Source: Paenibacillus donghaensis (GTDB taxonomy: Bacteria > Bacillota > Bacilli > Paenibacillales > Paenibacillaceae). From it: 64,000 bases of DNA. The notes beneath the pieces are model-generated. The model was not told the DNA's origin. It made no database searches and was given only the letters and a program-made list of their open reading frames with translations. Position numbers and translations under genes: made by a program. The DNA lies in NCBI RefSeq assembly GCF_002192415.1, contig NZ_CP021780.1, forward strand, positions 7,254,001-7,318,000, given 5' to 3'. Positions 61,867 through 64,000 of the stretch are shown here, in pieces. Each line of letters starts with the position of its first letter. Positions within the stretch are counted from its first letter, which is position 1.

Positions 61867-63249
61867 GCCAATATCGAGCAGGGACTGCCCGTAGTGGCGT
61901 TTGGCATTCCCGATCAGGGTCTGCGTGCCAACGATCAGAATGACCGAGCTGGGATCATGTTCTGCAAGATAAGCCAGCGCTTCGGATAAATAGCTGAATT
62001 CCAGACTCTCCTCCTGCAGCGTACGGGCTGCTGCCAGCGCATCCTCCGGGAAATGGAGATGGCTGATGTTGGGAGCGGTAACAATCAAGCGGTCCGCGAC
62101 TCCGCTTAACACTTCCATTACGCCCGCATAATCCTTATCCTGCGGCACTCCGATGATAGCCGTTACCCGCATGCCCCCATTCGGGTTCAGTGTCTGCATA
62201 AGTTCGGCTACATAACGCGCCGAATCCCGGTGAATCGCTCCGTCGACAATGGTCAGCGGCTGCCGGCTGATGATCTCGCAGCGTCCCGGCCACTGCAGCT
62301 GCCCCAGGCAGCTGCGCAGCATAGCCGCGTCCAGCGGTCCGTCGGCAATGTCCTCGCAGACGGCAATCGCGGCTGCCGCATTCAAGGCCTGGAACTCCCC
62401 GAGCAGGGGGAGCGTCAGCTCCTCATACACCGCCCGGGCCGTCTCCACCTCGAAGCAGGTGCCCTCTGGACGGGTTGAGACCTGCCGCGCCCTGAACCCT
62501 TCGCCATAGTAATGTTCGAAGGCGTTCGTCTGCTCTGCATGAGCAGCAGAACCGCCCCTATCCTCCCGCAGCTGCTTCTGTATCATGCCAAGAATCTGCG
62601 GCTTCTGTTGGCTGATATACAGATGCTCTGTTGCCGGCTTGATAATCCCCAGCTTATGCCGGATGATGTTCTCCAGATCAGGCCCGAGGTTGGCGGTGTG
62701 CTCCTCCATAATGGGGGTGATTACTGCCCAGCGGTTGTCCAGCACGTTGGTATCGTCGAATGTCCCGCCCCGCCCGCATTCCACCACAGTGAAGTCCGTC
62801 TGCTGCTCGCGGAAATACAAGGCCGCAATGGCCAGAGCGACACCAACCGGACCTTGATATTCGTCTTCAGCAAGCCCACCCTCAATGCGGTTGAACCCTT
62901 CACTCACTGCATTCCCCAGTCTTACGAAATCCTCCGCAGCTATCGCCCGGCCATTAACCCGTATGCGTTCCGTGAAATCGACCAGATGGGGGGAGGTGAA
63001 CAATCCCACCTTATAGCCCATATGGCCGAGCAGGGAGGAGATTAGGCGTGAGGTCGAGCCTTTGCCTTTGCTGCCGGTAACTAGTATGTATCGCTGATCA
63101 CGGTCCGGGCTGCCGGACAGATCCAATAAGGCTCGGGTCAGCTGCGGCTTGCGGACCTGTTCATCAAGGGTTTTCGTAAGATTAGGCACAGCTCTGAGAT
63201 AGGATCGGTAGATCATGTCTTCTACTTGGGACTGGGAATGGAGCAGCAT
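61861..63249 (-). CDS. Mur-ligase-family protein, FolC-like
   Basis: Start ATG 63249 with GGGAGGAATCACC upstream; the longer frame to 63357 overlaps the neighbouring gene. 462 residues. P-loop TGSKGKGSTS (58-67), GYKVGLFTSPHLVDFTERIR and ADRLIVTAPNISHLHFPED mark a folylpolyglutamate/dihydrofolate synthase-like Mur ligase, which couples ATP hydrolysis to amide bond formation via an acyl phosphate. The VVECGRGGTFDDTNVLD motif is similar to FolC but the rest has diverged, so it may join other substrates. Confidence 0.88.
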   Translation of the reverse strand: MLLHSQSQVEDMIYRSYLRAVPNLTKTLDEQVRKPQLTRALLDLSGSPDRDQRYILVTGSKGKGSTSRLISSLLGHMGYKVGLFTSPHLVDFTERIRVNGRAIAAEDFVRLGNAVSEGFNRIEGGLAEDEYQGPVGVALAIAALYFREQQTDFTVVECGRGGTFDDTNVLDNRWAVITPIMEEHTANLGPDLENIIRHKLGIIKPATEHLYISQQKPQILGMIQKQLREDRGGSAAHAEQTNAFEHYYGEGFRARQVSTRPEGTCFEVETARAVYEELTLPLLGEFQALNAAAAIAVCEDIADGPLDAAMLRSCLGQLQWPGRCEIISRQPLTIVDGAIHRDSARYVAELMQTLNPNGGMRVTAIIGVPQDKDYAGVMEVLSGVADRLIVTAPNISHLHFPEDALAAARTLQEESLEFSYLSEALAYLAEHDPSSVILIVGTQTLIGNAKRHYGQSLLDIGL

Positions 63250-63263
63250 GGTGATTCCTCCCT

Positions 63264-64000
63264 TTATTTGATTTTGGCCCGCTCTTCGGATAATGAGGTA
63301 TAGATAATGACCGGAAGCAGAACGAGCGAAACCAGCACGGTAAATGAAATACTCCAATTCAGGTCCTTATAGAGCTGCATAATAGTGAACAGCAGCGCAA
63401 TGACAGGCAGGATCAGTTTGTTCAGATGCTTGAGCAGCAGGGAATACATACTGCGCTTCACGATTACTGCTGTACCCATATTAGGAATGTCCAATTTCTT
63501 CCGCGCTAAAGCGGTGATCCCGATAAACAGGTGGCTGTCGATAAATTTCCGCTGCGAGTCCGAATCATCCACCTTTACCAATTGGTCAATATTCTCCGGA
63601 TCGATATCGAGAACAGGCAGCTTGATGCTGTGGCCGCCATACGTGATGATCAGCTGATCGGTTTCCTCCAGGCCCAGCAGTTTCCGCACATTGGGATGGA
63701 CCCGGCACAGATTCAGATGCTCATCAAAAGGAAAGGTATAGCCTGTGCGCAGCTCCAGCTCCCGCTTGCCGATAAACAGCTGCGCCAGCCACGGGAAGAA
63801 CCGCTTGAAGACCGGACGAATGATCGCCCGTTCAAGCCCTCTTCGCAGCCAGGAACGCCGTTTAGGGATGTGTCTGCCCATGGTGATGACCAACTTGTCT
63901 TCGGCCGTTAGGGTTCCCAGCAATAGCTTCGCATACCGGTTCAGATAGAGGGCGTCAGGAGCGGCGTCAGAGTCTGCTTGCAGCGTCAGGTTCAGCCGGT
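63264..64000 (-). CDS. Membrane protein with repeated barrel-like segments (5' truncated by window)
   Basis: The frame is open to the right edge (RLNLTLQADSDAAPDALYLN then RYAKLLLGTL), so the start lies outside. Three similar segments of the pattern small/hydrophobic + L..L...D.L.I..G are visible: YLNRYAKLLLGTLTAEDKLV, VHPNVRKLLGLEETDQLIIT and FIGITALARKKLDIPNMGTA. They suggest a repeated small beta-barrel similar to the N-terminal domain of YheC/YheD-like proteins. Two membrane helices follow at the C-terminus (LILPVIALLFTIMQLY and ISFTVLVSLVLLPVIIYTSL). It lies 14 bp upstream of the Mur-ligase gene, probably in one operon. Function unknown. Confidence 0.6.
   Translation of the reverse strand, partial: RLNLTLQADSDAAPDALYLNRYAKLLLGTLTAEDKLVITMGRHIPKRRSWLRRGLERAIIRPVFKRFFPWLAQLFIGKRELELRTGYTFPFDEHLNLCRVHPNVRKLLGLEETDQLIITYGGHSIKLPVLDIDPENIDQLVKVDDSDSQRKFIDSHLFIGITALARKKLDIPNMGTAVIVKRSMYSLLLKHLNKLILPVIALLFTIMQLYKDLNWSISFTVLVSLVLLPVIIYTSLSEERAKIK

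Overview
The window looks like chromosomal DNA of a Gram-positive, low-to-mid GC Bacillales, most probably a Paenibacillus. Supporting this are a secreted nucleotidase with three S-layer homology domains, YesM/YesN-type two-component regulation beside a sugar ABC transporter, several AraC regulators, strong GGAGG-type ribosome binding sites, many short rho-independent terminators, and BlaI/BlaR1-like pairs. This assignment is an inference from gene content; no 16S rRNA is present.

Region 1 (1-14.3 kb) is accessory in character. It holds the end of a SEC-C/HEAT-like protein, a TOTE-type primase-helicase, two decayed Rpn-type nuclease genes, a truncated serine recombinase, a small-protein/retropepsin pair, a DUF6809 protein, an AraC regulator with an EamA exporter, an acetyltransferase, a lipoprotein, an ECF sigma factor with a probable membrane partner, and an AbrB/Doc toxin-antitoxin pair. 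Five partial copies of what looks like the 3' end of tmRNA (ssrA), all on the + strand, punctuate it. This suggests repeated insertion of elements at ssrA.

Region 2 (14.3-38.9 kb) is mostly metabolism: a GntR regulator and phosphoketolase, a peptide-type ABC transporter operon ending in an OsmC protein, a LytTR regulator with a small membrane protein, a domain-permuted GH3 glycosidase, an SDR, an FAD oxidoreductase divergent from a LacI regulator, a rifampicin-phosphotransferase/PEP-synthase-like protein, and a GyrI-like protein next to a deleted AraC regulator.

Region 3 (39-50 kb) holds the S-layer-type multidomain nucleotidase, tRNA-Leu(CAG) and two BlaI/M56 peptidase operons. One M56 protein ends in six 28-residue repeats, and BlaI-like operators lie upstream of its operon. 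A 1-kb island of nested repeats follows.

Region 4 (50-59.7 kb) holds a MATE transporter and a sugar-uptake locus: solute-binding protein, two permeases, YesN/YesM, an AraC regulator, and a Gfo/Idh/MocA dehydrogenase broken by a one-base frameshift.

Region 5 (59.7-64 kb) holds an ORF-less group II intron lodged in a dispersed repeat, then an ATP-grasp protein converging on a FolC-like Mur ligase, and a membrane protein with repeated barrel-like segments that runs off the window.

The most unusual content is non-coding. There is a 101-bp hairpin MITE in two copies whose empty sites can be rebuilt with a TA duplication, four-hairpin intergenic arrays, a family of leader-plus-hairpin repeats (one split by the intron), and a two-copy 300-bp element. 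No complete phage, CRISPR array or rRNA operon was seen.
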